Part shown: positions 17,963 through 26,708 of the stretch, piece after piece
Layout: every line of letters starts with the position of its first letter
Position numbering within the stretch: the stretch's first letter is position 1
DNA from: an uncultured Planctomycetia bacterium
Lineage (GTDB): Bacteria; Planctomycetota; UBA1135; GCA-002686595
DNA length: 58,482 nt
NCBI GenBank assembly: GCA_938003765.1
Contig: CALKYE010000077.1
Span: 1-58,482 of the forward strand
Direction of reading: 5' to 3'
Translations under genes and position numbers: made by a program
The notes under the pieces: model-generated
The model's input: only the letters and a program-made list of their open reading frames with translations
The model's database searches: none
Told to the model about the DNA's origin: nothing

Positions 17963-18325
17963 ATGAACAACTACATTCGAAACTGCCGCATGACGCGGCA
18001 AGGCAGCAGCGGTTCCGCGAGCGCGATCGCCGCAGATCCGGTGTTCGCGCAGATTCAGGCCGAGACCTCATCGGTGTGGAGCGTTCCGCGCAGCCACACC
18101 GAGTTCGTGGCGGACATGGTGCGGCTGCTCGAACTCACGCACGCGAGCGTGACGATCGACCCGCCGAGCGCGCCGTCGTACGAGGTGAAGTACTACCTCG
18201 AGCACACCGATCCGTGCATCTACAACGAGATCTGTCTGTGCGTCACGCGGCTGCTGGTCGGGGACAGCGGAGTGAACCCGGTGGAGTTGACGATCGAGAC
18301 CGTGACGCCGTACACGGCGTCCTGA
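17963..18325 (+). CDS. Hypothetical protein, about 120 residues
   Basis: The frame gives 120 residues from ATG 17963; an upstream alternative at 17831 adds an Arg-rich, unlikely leader. The body has mixed, protein-like composition (Glu-Val-Lys-Tyr-Tyr-Leu-Glu-His, then Cys-Ile-Tyr-Asn-Glu-Ile-Cys-Leu-Cys) with three closely spaced cysteines. It has no signal peptide and no family that I recognise. It lies 165 nt after the kinase gene on the same strand and may be the last gene of the sigma/kinase unit. Confidence 0.5.
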   Translation: MNNYIRNCRMTRQGSSGSASAIAADPVFAQIQAETSSVWSVPRSHTEFVADMVRLLELTHASVTIDPPSAPSYEVKYYLEHTDPCIYNEICLCVTRLLVGDSGVNPVELTIETVTPYTAS

Positions 18326-18603
18326 CTTCGTCGATCGTGGCGCGGGCCCGCGCGTGGGTTCGCGCTCGAAACTGCGCGCGCGTCCGTCGCCGCCCACCAC
18401 GGCGGCGGACGCGCGCCTGTGTGTCTGCTCGAGACTTCCCCGCACGCTCGCCCCACTGCGAGCGGATGCAATCGAGGAATGCGCTCGAGGCGCACGCGCC
18501 TGAGTCGGCGTGCTCGCAGCGGCCGCGTCGGCTCGACGAGACTCACAAGCGTCTGGGAACGACGCCTCGACGAGCCTTGCGGCGACGGGACTCGGGCGAC
18601 GGC

Positions 18604-20202
<1,599 letters not shown>

Positions 20203-20205
20203 GTC

Positions 20206-20307
20206 AGCTTTCCTACGCCGGTGTGAACCGGATCAGGTTCGAGGGGTGCTTCTCAGCCGCGGCGCAGCCGCGATCCCTCGCGGTCCACGCCAGCGACGCC
20301 CCCAGCT
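20206..20307 (-). promoter_or_regulatory. TPP (THI-box) riboswitch of thiC
   Basis: Read on the minus strand, the conserved TPP-aptamer cores are present: CTGAGA, then an AACCTGATC-type block, and GCGTAGGAA at the 3' side. The P1 helix is closed by AGCT at 20304-20307 and AGCT at 20206-20209. The aptamer's 3' strand (TAGGAAAGCT) carries the Shine-Dalgarno AGGA, only about 8 nt from the ATG. Ligand-stabilised P1 would therefore hide the ribosome site directly. This suggests translational control with no separate expression platform. Confidence 0.92.
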
Positions 20308-20615
20308 CGTCAGAAGCTGCCGAGGATAGTCTCGGCGCACCCGGATCGGGCGAAGCGCTGCGCACATTCGAGCTCGGGGCTCCGCGGCGCGGAGCTCCGC
20401 GCGCCAGCTCTGCCGCAAGCCGCGCTTGCAGCATGCGACGTCGATCCTTCGCGTGCGCGCGCGTCGACGGGCGCCCCGCTCGACCGGAGTTTCGCAGCGC
20501 GACGCGGGCGGCCGCGCACTCCCGGGCCGCTGAAAACGATCGCTCCACGCGCGCGAGCTGCGCGGGGCAACGCGCGTCCGGCGCACATCACGCACCGGCC
20601 GGCCGCACGCTCAGC
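20308..20615. other. Non-coding interval upstream of thiC
   Basis: Apart from the thiC -10 element I see no gene, RNA structure or repeat here. The open frames on both strands are Arg/Ala/Ser-rich shadows without start signals. Confidence 0.5.
20323..20328 (-). promoter_or_regulatory. Probable thiC -10 element TATCCT
   Basis: On the minus strand TATCCT lies about 16 nt before the 5' side of the TPP aptamer, so the transcript would begin just ahead of the riboswitch. The matching -35 is poor. Confidence 0.4.
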
Positions 20616-20638
20616 GGAGACGGCGCGTCGCCGTCTCC
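20616..20638 (-). terminator. Perfect GC-rich hairpin after the acidic gene
   Basis: A 10-bp perfect stem (GGAGACGGCG with CGCCGTCTCC) and a 3-nt loop lie 6 nt downstream of the acidic protein's stop on the minus strand. There is no U-tract, so it may be a Rho-assisted or weak terminator, or protect the 3' end. Confidence 0.5.
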
Positions 20639-20644
20639 CGAGGC

Positions 20645-20890
20645 TCACTCTTCCTCTTCCTCTTCGTCGAAGAGCTCGCGGTCGTCGTCGTCGTCGACGT
20701 CGTCCTCGTCGTCCTCGTCCTCGTCGTCCTCATCTTCGTCGTCGTCGTCCTCGTCGTCGTCGTCATCGTCGAACTCGAGGTCGTAGTCGTAGTCGCCCTG
20801 GGACGCGTCGACGGCCTGCGGCGCCACGTCTTCGGCGGAGGCAGGTTCCAGGTCGCCCATGGTGCTCAAGATGAATTCGGAGATCTGCAT
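20645..20890 (-). CDS. Small protein with a long Asp/Glu tail
   Basis: From ATG 20890 the frame gives 81 residues. About 38 residues of ordinary sequence (Met-Gln-Ile-Ser-Glu-Phe-Ile-Leu-Ser) are followed by a C-terminal run that is almost entirely Asp and Glu, with a few Val, Arg, Leu and Phe. An upstream start at 21040 would add a Pro/Ala-rich leader and is less likely. The polyacidic tail recalls RNA-polymerase delta-like or nucleic-acid-mimic tails, but no family is recognised. The adjoining perfect hairpin supports it as a real unit. Confidence 0.5.
   Translation of the reverse strand: MQISEFILSTMGDLEPASAEDVAPQAVDASQGDYDYDLEFDDDDDDEDDDDEDEDDEDEDDEDDVDDDDDRELFDEEEEEE
20680..20771. repeat. 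GTC/TCC-rich trinucleotide tract
   Basis: Near-uninterrupted GTC and TCC triplets form a purine/pyrimidine-skewed microsatellite. It encodes the Asp/Glu tail of the small acidic protein. The tract length could vary between strains. Confidence 0.75.
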
Positions 20891-21102
20891 GTTGTCGAGG
20901 CGGCTCGGCCACCGCTCGGTCGGGGGAGGCGGCGCAGCGCGCGGTTGCGCCGCTCCGAGAGCGCCAGCCTCCGGGGGGATCAGGGGCGCATCTTTTCCAG
21001 CGCGCGCGCCCGCGGCGCAAGCAAAAAGTGTCGCGCGCACGCGGAGCGGCCTCCCGGACGGATCGGCTCAGACATCCGTCGCGCGCGAATGGCGACGCGA
21101 GG

Positions 21103-21178
21103 TGGTAGCGGTGGAGGGACTTGAACCCCCGACACGCGGCTTATGAAGCCGCTGCTCTAACCACTGAGCTACACCGCC
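21103..21178 (-). tRNA. tRNA-Met (CAU anticodon), elongator type
   Basis: A full cloverleaf is readable on the minus strand. The acceptor stem is GGCGGTG paired with CACCGCT, the D-arm is GCTC/GAGC, and the anticodon stem is GCGGC/GCCGC with loop TTCATAA. The T-arm contains GTTCAAGTC, and the 3' end has an encoded CCA. The anticodon CAU gives Met. G1 pairing (G-U) rather than the initiator C1-A72 mismatch argues for elongator Met; an Ile2 tRNA with lysidine cannot be excluded. Confidence 0.93.
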
Positions 21179-21574
21179 GAGCGTGCCGGCGTCGGGCGAC
21201 GCCGCCGTCCCTGACGTCGAACCCGGCGCGGCGGACCCGCGATCAGGGCTCGAGGCCGCCGACCGAGGACAACGATCCCGCCCGGCGCGTCAGAGAGGGC
21301 GAAGACGGTATCCCTGGGGTTGCGAGCGGTCAAGCGCGCGGCGATGACGCGCGGCGCCCCCATGGCGCACGGGCCGCGGCGACAAACTTGGCTCAGACGC
21401 GAAGTTTTTTTGAGTTCGTTCGCCAACCTGTCGGCCGATGACGTTCTTCATTGCGAGACGCGTGGCGGAACTTGCGCCGGCGCGCGTTCCTCTCGATCCG
21501 CCCACCCTGCGAGCGCGCCCACACCGCGATCAGCACGGACGGATCGAAGGGGGCCAACTGTTGTGGAGAGAGAC
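21179..21574. other. Non-coding interval between the tRNA and the cysteine dioxygenase gene
   Basis: No credible gene is seen. A run of seven T at 21404-21410 is notable in this GC-rich DNA. It lies inside a plus-strand stretch that ends at a strong hairpin (21575-21603), so an uncharacterised transcript is possible. Confidence 0.4.
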
Positions 21575-21603
21575 GAGGCGCTCCCGAATCACGGGAGCGC
21601 CTC
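21575..21603. terminator. Perfect 12-bp hairpin, terminator-like
   Basis: GAGGCGCTCCCG and its exact complement flank a 5-nt loop. On the plus strand it is followed by gcctgTTTT, as in an intrinsic terminator, but no plus-strand gene is recognised before it. On the minus strand it lies about 64 nt after the cysteine dioxygenase stop and may end that operon. The direction is unresolved. Confidence 0.55.
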
Positions 21604-21666
21604 GCCTGTTTTCCGGACCGGGTCGCGTCGCTCGCGCCCGCTGCGCCGCCGCTCGGGCCCCGGCGT

Positions 21667-22227
21667 TCAGCTCCGGGCGACGGCCTGCACGACGCCGCCG
21701 ATCGAGTGGTAGCGAAGCGTGCGGGTGACCACGCTCTCGCTCTGCTCGTCGTAGATCGAGCAGGTGCGAATCGGCCGCGAGTAGAGGTGCATCGTGACCG
21801 CCGGACGCCCGCCCGCGGGTTCGATCCGGTGCCAGCCCATCTCGTCGACGATGAACGCGACCGACCCGGTCGAGAACTTGCGCGACACTCCAGCCGCGAG
21901 CTGGGTCCGAGGCGCCCCGCGCAAGGTGAAGAGGGACTCGTTCACCTCGCCGTCGAGCACCGCCATCCAGCAGCGCTGGCCCTGGTGGTCGTGAATCGGG
22001 CTGCGCTGCCCGGCCCCCCAGCACAGCACGATCAGCTCGAACAGCTCGCTCTGGCGCACCAGGTTGCGGGCGTAGTAGTCGGCCTCGAAGTGCGCGAACG
22101 CGCGCCAGTCCTGCGCGCCGCTGGCGGCGTAGCGCGCGAGCGCCGCGGTGACTTCGGCCGTCCGAGCTTCGTCGCCGAGCGAGCGGTCGAGTTGGGCCAG
22201 CAGTTCGTCGATGGGCTGTCGGGTCAT
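21667..22227 (-). CDS. Cysteine dioxygenase, eukaryote-like active site
   Basis: This 186-residue cupin converts L-cysteine and O2 to cysteine sulfinic acid using a 3-His iron site. The ligands are His79, His81 (Ile-His-Asp-His) and His133 (Met-Gly-Trp-His). The substrate-carboxylate Arg54 lies in Tyr-Ala-Arg-Asn-Leu-Val. Cys86 and Tyr149 (Leu-Tyr-Ser-Arg-Pro) align with the Cys93 and Tyr157 of mammalian CDO that form a thioether cofactor; many bacterial CDOs have Gly instead of Cys. The ATG overlaps the stop of the upstream PLP-enzyme gene by ATGA, so the two are co-translated and probably act in sequence. Confidence 0.9.
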   Translation of the reverse strand: MTRQPIDELLAQLDRSLGDEARTAEVTAALARYAASGAQDWRAFAHFEADYYARNLVRQSELFELIVLCWGAGQRSPIHDHQGQRCWMAVLDGEVNESLFTLRGAPRTQLAAGVSRKFSTGSVAFIVDEMGWHRIEPAGGRPAVTMHLYSRPIRTCSIYDEQSESVVTRTLRYHSIGGVVQAVARS

Positions 22228-23390
22228 ACGGTGTTCAATTCCTGCGGAACAGGCGCGCGCCGAAGCTGGCGCAGCGCGGTCTCGAGCGCGATGCATGCGG
22301 CTTCCACGTCGGCCGAACTCAGACCCGCGCCGAGCGAGAAGCGCAGTGTCCCGCGCGCCAGGTCCGGAGGCGTCTTCATCGCCAGCAAGACGTGGGAGAG
22401 CGCTCCGTCCGAAGCCGAGGCCCCTGCGGTGACACTGACGCCGCGCGCGGCCAGCGCCGCCTGCAGCTCGACCGCATCGAAGCCAGGGAACGACACCGAC
22501 AGTGTGTTGTGAAGGCGCGGGCCCGCTCCGTTGAGGCGGGCGTCTGCGCACACGCGACGAATGCCGCTCCACAGCTGCTCGCAGCGCGCTCGAACCGGAT
22601 CGGGGTCGAACGCGCCGGCAGCCATCCGATCGAAGGCCCAGCCCAGCGCCACGATGCCGGCGGTGTTCTCGGTGCCGCCGCGCATGCCGCACTGCTGCCC
22701 GCAGCCCACGACGAACGGCGGCAGAGCGACGCCCGAGCGCGCGTAGAGCACGCCGACACCCTTCGGCGCGTAGAGCTTGTGCCCCGACAGGCTGAGGAAG
22801 TCGCAACCCAGCTCGCGCACGTCGATGGGCAGCTTGCCCACGGCGGCGACGGCGTCGCACAGCACGGCAACGCCCCGCTCGCGGCAGGCGGCCGCGAGTT
22901 CCGCGACCGGCTGGAGGATCCCGGTCTCGTTGTTGGCGAGCATGAGCGCCACCAGCCGCGTCTGGGGACGAATCGCCGCTAGCAGGTCGGCTACCGCCAC
23001 GCGGCCGTCGCGATCCGGGTCGACGAAGGTCGCCGAGCCGCCGCGCTCGGCCACGCGCCGAGCCGACTGGAGCACGGACTTGTGCTCGATCGAGCTCACG
23101 ACCACGTGGTCGCGGCCCGGTGCTCCGCGGGCGCCTTCCAGCACCGCCCAGTTGTTGGACTCGGTCCCGCCGGACGTGAACCAGATCTCACCGCTGCGCG
23201 CGCCGAGGCCGTCCGCGATCCGCGCGCGCGCGGCGTCGATCAACGCCCGCGCGGCGAGTCCGGCGGCGTGCGGCGCGGACGGATTGCCAACCGCAGCGTC
23301 GAGCGTCGCGAGGAAGCTCTGACGCACGATCGGGTCGATCGGCGTCGAGCCGTTGTAGTCGAGGTAAACCGGGCGCGTGTCGCCGTGCAT
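22224..23390 (-). CDS. NifS/IscS-like class V aminotransferase lacking the catalytic cysteine; candidate cysteine sulfinate desulfinase
   Basis: This is a 388-residue PLP enzyme. The fold signatures of cysteine desulfurases are present: Ser-Gly-Gly-Thr-Glu-Ser-Asn-Asn (73-80), His103 in Ile-Glu-His-Lys, Asp179, the PLP lysine Lys205 in Ser-Gly-His-Lys-Leu-Tyr, and Arg350 in Leu-Arg-Phe-Ser-Leu-Gly. The loop that normally holds the persulfide Cys reads Val-Thr-Ala-Gly-Ala-Ser-Ala-Ser-Asp-Gly (320-329) with no Cys. The Gln two residues after the Asp-Ala-Thr of IscS is also Ala. It therefore should not deliver sulfur as a persulfide. NifS-like enzymes can release sulfite from cysteine sulfinate without that Cys, and the next gene is cysteine dioxygenase. 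A sulfinate desulfinase role is inferred from this. Confidence 0.82.
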   Translation of the reverse strand: MHGDTRPVYLDYNGSTPIDPIVRQSFLATLDAAVGNPSAPHAAGLAARALIDAARARIADGLGARSGEIWFTSGGTESNNWAVLEGARGAPGRDHVVVSSIEHKSVLQSARRVAERGGSATFVDPDRDGRVAVADLLAAIRPQTRLVALMLANNETGILQPVAELAAACRERGVAVLCDAVAAVGKLPIDVRELGCDFLSLSGHKLYAPKGVGVLYARSGVALPPFVVGCGQQCGMRGGTENTAGIVALGWAFDRMAAGAFDPDPVRARCEQLWSGIRRVCADARLNGAGPRLHNTLSVSFPGFDAVELQAALAARGVSVTAGASASDGALSHVLLAMKTPPDLARGTLRFSLGAGLSSADVEAACIALETALRQLRRAPVPQELNTV

Positions 23391-23398
23391 GCTGCGGG

Positions 23399-23404
23399 AT
23401 TATG
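23399..23404 (-). promoter_or_regulatory. -10 element CATAAT for the PLP enzyme/CDO operon
   Basis: On the minus strand CATAAT (five of six matches to TATAAT) lies 8 nt upstream of the ATG at 23390, with no Shine-Dalgarno between. A clear -35 was not found. Confidence 0.45.
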
Positions 23405-23508
23405 CCGCAAGCGGGCCCGCGCGCGCCCGCGCCGATCGGCCCGTTCGCACGTCGCCTCGACCGCTCGTGAGCACCGCGTTCGCGCCTCCATTTTTCCCAC
23501 ATCTGGCG

Positions 23509-23537
23509 TTGCGCGCTCCGCGAGCACCCACTACATT
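23509..23537 (+). promoter_or_regulatory. Sigma-70-type promoter of a small RNA
   Basis: TTGCGC (23509-23514) and TACATT (23532-23537) are separated by exactly 17 bp. The predicted start, about 7 nt later, falls at the first base of a perfect hairpin at 23544. The same -10 (TACATT) with 17-bp spacing precedes the adenosine deaminase gene. Confidence 0.65.
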
Positions 23538-23543
23538 TCGGAC

Positions 23544-23686
23544 GTGAACGGTTCGCCGTTCACACATGCGAGATCCATCGAGAGGCGTTTGCACTTTTGC
23601 GAGCGGTGCGATCGCCCGGGAAGCTTGATGGGTCTCCTCTCTCCCTCGGGCCAGTGATCGGCAAGGGTCACTGGCCCCCTTCGTTT
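23544..23686 (+). ncRNA. Candidate structured small RNA, about 140 nt, family unknown
   Basis: The unit is bounded by a good promoter and a terminator. It opens with a perfect hairpin (GTGAACGG, UUCG tetraloop, CCGTTCAC; 23544-23563). It closes with a 10-bp stem (23648-23677) followed by cttcgTTT. No plus-strand gene follows for kilobases, so it is not a leader of a coding gene. Signature sequences of SRP RNA, RNase P RNA and tmRNA are absent. A 20-codon frame (23566-23628) with one Cys codon exists inside but has no ribosome site. It is divergent from the cysteine desulfurase-like/CDO operon and may regulate it in trans; this is only a suggestion from position. Confidence 0.6.
23648..23677 (+). 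terminator. Intrinsic-type terminator of the small RNA
   Basis: GGGCCAGTGA and its perfect complement TCACTGGCCC surround a 10-nt loop and are followed by ccttcgttt. It is the only plus-strand terminator-like structure nearby and defines the 3' end of the small RNA. Confidence 0.65.
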
Positions 23687-23689
23687 CCA

Positions 23690-24077
23690 CGCCGCCAGGC
23701 CGCGCGGCGCTCGCGCCGGGGCCGATGCGGTCCAGTGAACCCGCGCCGCAGCTTTGGCATGGCGCGATCAGGGTCCGAGCTCCCCCCTGCCGGCGGACGA
23801 ATCCTTCGACGACCGTCCGTGGCGACCCGTCGGCGCGCACCCCGCTGAACTGTCACGGCGGCGCCTAGAGCGCTTCGTGTAGCGTCGGATGTCGCCCCGC
23901 AGCGACGCGCACTGACGCGAGGCCGCCCGCCGGATCGGGGGCGTGTCGGCTCGAACGAGCCCATCGGCTCGCCGTCGCTCGAGGTCGGCCCCGCGGAGCA
24001 CCTTCAAGCGGGGCTCGCTCATGGCCCCGCCAGCGCCTCAGCGCGGCTCGAACGTCACCCGCCGCGCGGGGACGCCG
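23690..24077. other. Non-coding interval
   Basis: No gene, tRNA or clear repeat was recognised. The open frames on both strands are Arg-rich and lack start signals. Confidence 0.45.
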
Positions 24078-25586
24078 TCACGGCTGGATCTGCCAGACGT
24101 GGCTGGCCGGATCGAACTCGTGCAGGGTCAAGCGCTCGTTCAGCGCGTCGTGCGACCACGCAGCACTCGGCAGGCCATCCCGCATCACCGCCAGCGGCGC
24201 CACGGGCCAGTCCTCGATCACGATCTCGTCAGCGACACCGTCGGCTGCGGCGCTGGTGACTTGGAGCGTCGCGGCCGTGCTCAGACCGGCGCTGAGCGTT
24301 CGCACGGTGATCCGCTGCACGTTCTCCGTGTCGGTCAGCGCCACGCTGTTCGTCTGCGTGTCCACCGACCAGGTGAACGGCGAGAACGCACCCGGCGCGT
24401 CCTGTTCGAGAACGAAGTGGTAGTACGCCCCGTCCTCGTCGGCCAGCGTCCGCGACGCGCTCGGAGTGGTGAGCTGGAACTGACGGAGCCAGTCGCACAC
24501 CTGACGCTCGTCGACGGCGTCCCACGAGTGGCCGACGTAGCTCGACACGGCGGCCAACTGTTGTCCGGTGGCAAGCGGCAGCGACGCCAGGTGCGCCGCC
24601 AGCACGTCGTGTTGCGTCGACAGGTAGCGCACGTCGCCGTTGGCGCGGAACAGGTGCACGTTGGTGTGCGCCAGGTTGCGCGCCAGATCGGTGCCCGGAG
24701 TGATCTGGAGTTGGTTGTCGAGCCGGAACAGGCCCGAGCGCAGCATCAACCAAGGATCTGCGGAGCCGGGCAGGCCGTTGCCGAAGATCTGGTCGTAGTA
24801 GTCCTGCGTCTGCATGATCTCGTTCACGTAGGCGTGCTCGTGATCGAGCAAGCCCGTCAGGCTCGCGATCGCCGCAAAGCGCGCCTCGTTCACGTCGAGG
24901 TTGCGCGCCGCGTAGTTGAGCGCCGCCCCGCCCCCCATCGAGAAGCCCACCGCGTAGATGCGCGTGGAGTCGATGTTGAAGTTCGTGAGCGCCCAGTCGA
25001 TCGCCCGCTTGGTGTGGATCTGCGACGTCAGCGACGAGAAGTGGACCTGCCCGAGCGAGCGCGGCGCGATCACGTACCACTGTCGTCGGCGCGCCTCCTC
25101 GAAGTAGCGCGTGCTCAGCATCGCGTCCGACTCGCTCACACCGAAGCGGTGGAACACCACCAGCAACGGTCGAGCGTGGTTCGCCGCCGCCTCCTGGACC
25201 CACACGCGTTCGAGCGTGCCGGTGCCGGTGCCGAGGCTGACGCGGTAGCGCTCGGGCGCCTGCGGCCGAAGCGCGGGGTTGATCAGCGAAGAGGAACGGG
25301 TCGCGCCGAACTCGGTGGACGACTCCAAGGCGAGGTCGAGCGCATCGAGCCGCTCGTCGAGCGCGTACGGCCGAGCGCCTTGCTCGAGGCCGTGGAACAG
25401 CGACGTCGGCTGGCCCTGGGGGGCGGGCGCCGGACGCTGAACGGAAGCGGCGCGCGGCTCTTGCGCGGTCGCGCTGTGGACGGGTGACGGAACGGGGGTG
25501 CGCTCGCCGGACGGGTCGGGGGCCTGCGCGCCGCTCGAGGGCGCAACCAAGGCCGCCAAAACGCTCAAGAACATCGAATTCCGCAA
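24078..25586 (-). CDS. Secreted alpha/beta-hydrolase (esterase-like)
   Basis: This is a 502-residue exported protein. A TTG start at 25586 is chosen because GGAAGAG lies 5 nt upstream and it gives a signal peptide with an Arg in its n-region, ending near Ser-Gly-Ala-Gln-Ala (about 18-22). ATG 25574 and GTG/ATG 25628 are alternatives. A Pro/Gln-rich linker (25-65) precedes the hydrolase domain. The nucleophile elbow Gly-Phe-Ser-Met-Gly-Gly places Ser at about 216, and Gly-His-Ser-Trp-Asp probably carries the catalytic His at about 378. The last about 120 residues look like a beta-sandwich. Substrate unknown. Confidence 0.78.
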   Translation of the reverse strand: MRNSMFLSVLAALVAPSSGAQAPDPSGERTPVPSPVHSATAQEPRAASVQRPAPAPQGQPTSLFHGLEQGARPYALDERLDALDLALESSTEFGATRSSSLINPALRPQAPERYRVSLGTGTGTLERVWVQEAAANHARPLLVVFHRFGVSESDAMLSTRYFEEARRRQWYVIAPRSLGQVHFSSLTSQIHTKRAIDWALTNFNIDSTRIYAVGFSMGGGAALNYAARNLDVNEARFAAIASLTGLLDHEHAYVNEIMQTQDYYDQIFGNGLPGSADPWLMLRSGLFRLDNQLQITPGTDLARNLAHTNVHLFRANGDVRYLSTQHDVLAAHLASLPLATGQQLAAVSSYVGHSWDAVDERQVCDWLRQFQLTTPSASRTLADEDGAYYHFVLEQDAPGAFSPFTWSVDTQTNSVALTDTENVQRITVRTLSAGLSTAATLQVTSAAADGVADEIVIEDWPVAPLAVMRDGLPSAAWSHDALNERLTLHEFDPASHVWQIQP

Positions 25587-25739
25587 GTGGTCTCTTCCTC
25601 TGCGGGAACAGGCGGCACGAACGTGCATACCCCCTGCGGCGCCGGCTCCCCACCCGCGGCCCCCCCGCTTGATTTCATACTAGCCCGCTTTCGCGGTTGC
25701 GGCGTGCTCGCTAGCACCCGCGACGAGCGCACGACGACG

Positions 25740-26708
25740 TCAGGACCGCAGGATTTTCCAGGCCAGTCCGTAGCGCAGTCCGCGGCCACTGGCCTTCGCC
25801 TCATCGGCGCCGAACGCCTCGAGCGCCAGCTCCACGCAAGCCAGCCCTGCGGGCAGGATCGCGGCGCGCGAGGACTCGATCGGAAGCTCGAGTCGGCGCG
25901 TGCTCGACATCACGCGCAACGTCTCGGACCAACGCGCGGCCCCGGCGCGCGTGAGCACGCGCCCTTCGCTGCGCTGCGGCTCGAAACGCTCGAAACCAAG
26001 CTCTAAACACGCCAGATTCGCCGCCGTGCCGCCCAGCACGACGATCGAGCGACGCGCCGCATCGCGATGCGGATGCGCGCCGGCGAGAGCTCGCTCGAGC
26101 GCGCGGCGGATCTCGACGCGGGCCTCGCGCCAAGCCTCGTCCGGCCACGCGCTTTCGGCGCCCGCACCGAGGTGACGCTCGCTCAACACGAGCGCGCCCA
26201 CGTCCGCGGAGACGCGGCTGCGACCACCGTCCCAGATGAGCTCGGTGCTGCCTCCTCCGACGTCGATCACGCCGACATCTCCGGCCGTGACGTTCGCGTC
26301 ATGCCCGGCCGCTCGCAGCGCGCTGACGGCCGCCGTGTAGCTCAGCTCGGCCTCGAGCTCACCGCTGACGACCTCGATCGACAGGCCGCACGCGCTCCGC
26401 GCGAGAGCGACGAACTCGTCGGAATTGGCCGCGCGCCGGAAAACCGCCGTCCCCACAGCGTGAACGTCCGCCGGCGCCACGCCGTGCTTCGCGACGAAGG
26501 CGCTCAGCTCGCGCAGCGCTGCGACGCCGCGCTCCATCGCAGCCGCTTCGATGCGCCCCGTGCTCGCGAGCCCTGCGCCCAGGCGCGGCGTCACGAACGC
26601 GTCTCCGATCACGCGCAGCGCCCCGTGCTCGTCGAGCTCCGCGACCAGCGCGAGGAACGTGTTGGTGCCCAGGTCGAACGCGGCCACGCGCCGCGGCGCC
26701 GCGTTCAC
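25740..26708 (-). CDS. Ppx/GppA-family exopolyphosphatase or (p)ppGpp phosphohydrolase
   Basis: This is a 322-residue protein of the actin-like ATPase fold. Motifs are Ala-Phe-Asp-Leu-Gly-Thr-Asn-Thr (phosphate 1, near residue 10), Gly-Thr-Ala-Val-Phe-Arg-Arg-Ala, and Val-Ile-Asp-Val-Gly-Gly-Gly-Ser-Thr-Glu (phosphate 2). It is the short form without the C-terminal HD-like extension. It removes terminal phosphate from polyphosphate or pppGpp. The GTG start overlaps the TGA of the NHL protein as GTGA, so the three genes from 28433 to 25740 form one operon. Confidence 0.87.
   Translation of the reverse strand: MNAAPRRVAAFDLGTNTFLALVAELDEHGALRVIGDAFVTPRLGAGLASTGRIEAAAMERGVAALRELSAFVAKHGVAPADVHAVGTAVFRRAANSDEFVALARSACGLSIEVVSGELEAELSYTAAVSALRAAGHDANVTAGDVGVIDVGGGSTELIWDGGRSRVSADVGALVLSERHLGAGAESAWPDEAWREARVEIRRALERALAGAHPHRDAARRSIVVLGGTAANLACLELGFERFEPQRSEGRVLTRAGAARWSETLRVMSSTRRLELPIESSRAAILPAGLACVELALEAFGADEAKASGRGLRYGLAWKILRS

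Noticed and set aside
20680..20771. CRISPR-like regular repeats
   Set aside because: The repeats are simple GTC/TCC triplets without spacers; no repeat-spacer array or cas gene was found anywhere in the window.
22224..23390. Treating the NifS homologue as a pseudogene because the catalytic Cys is missing
   Set aside because: The frame is full length, PLP and substrate residues are intact, the loop is cleanly substituted rather than damaged, and it is translationally coupled to CDO.
23566..23628. A 20-codon leader-peptide frame inside the small RNA
   Set aside because: It has no ribosome site and there is no downstream gene to attenuate; a structural RNA explains the unit better.
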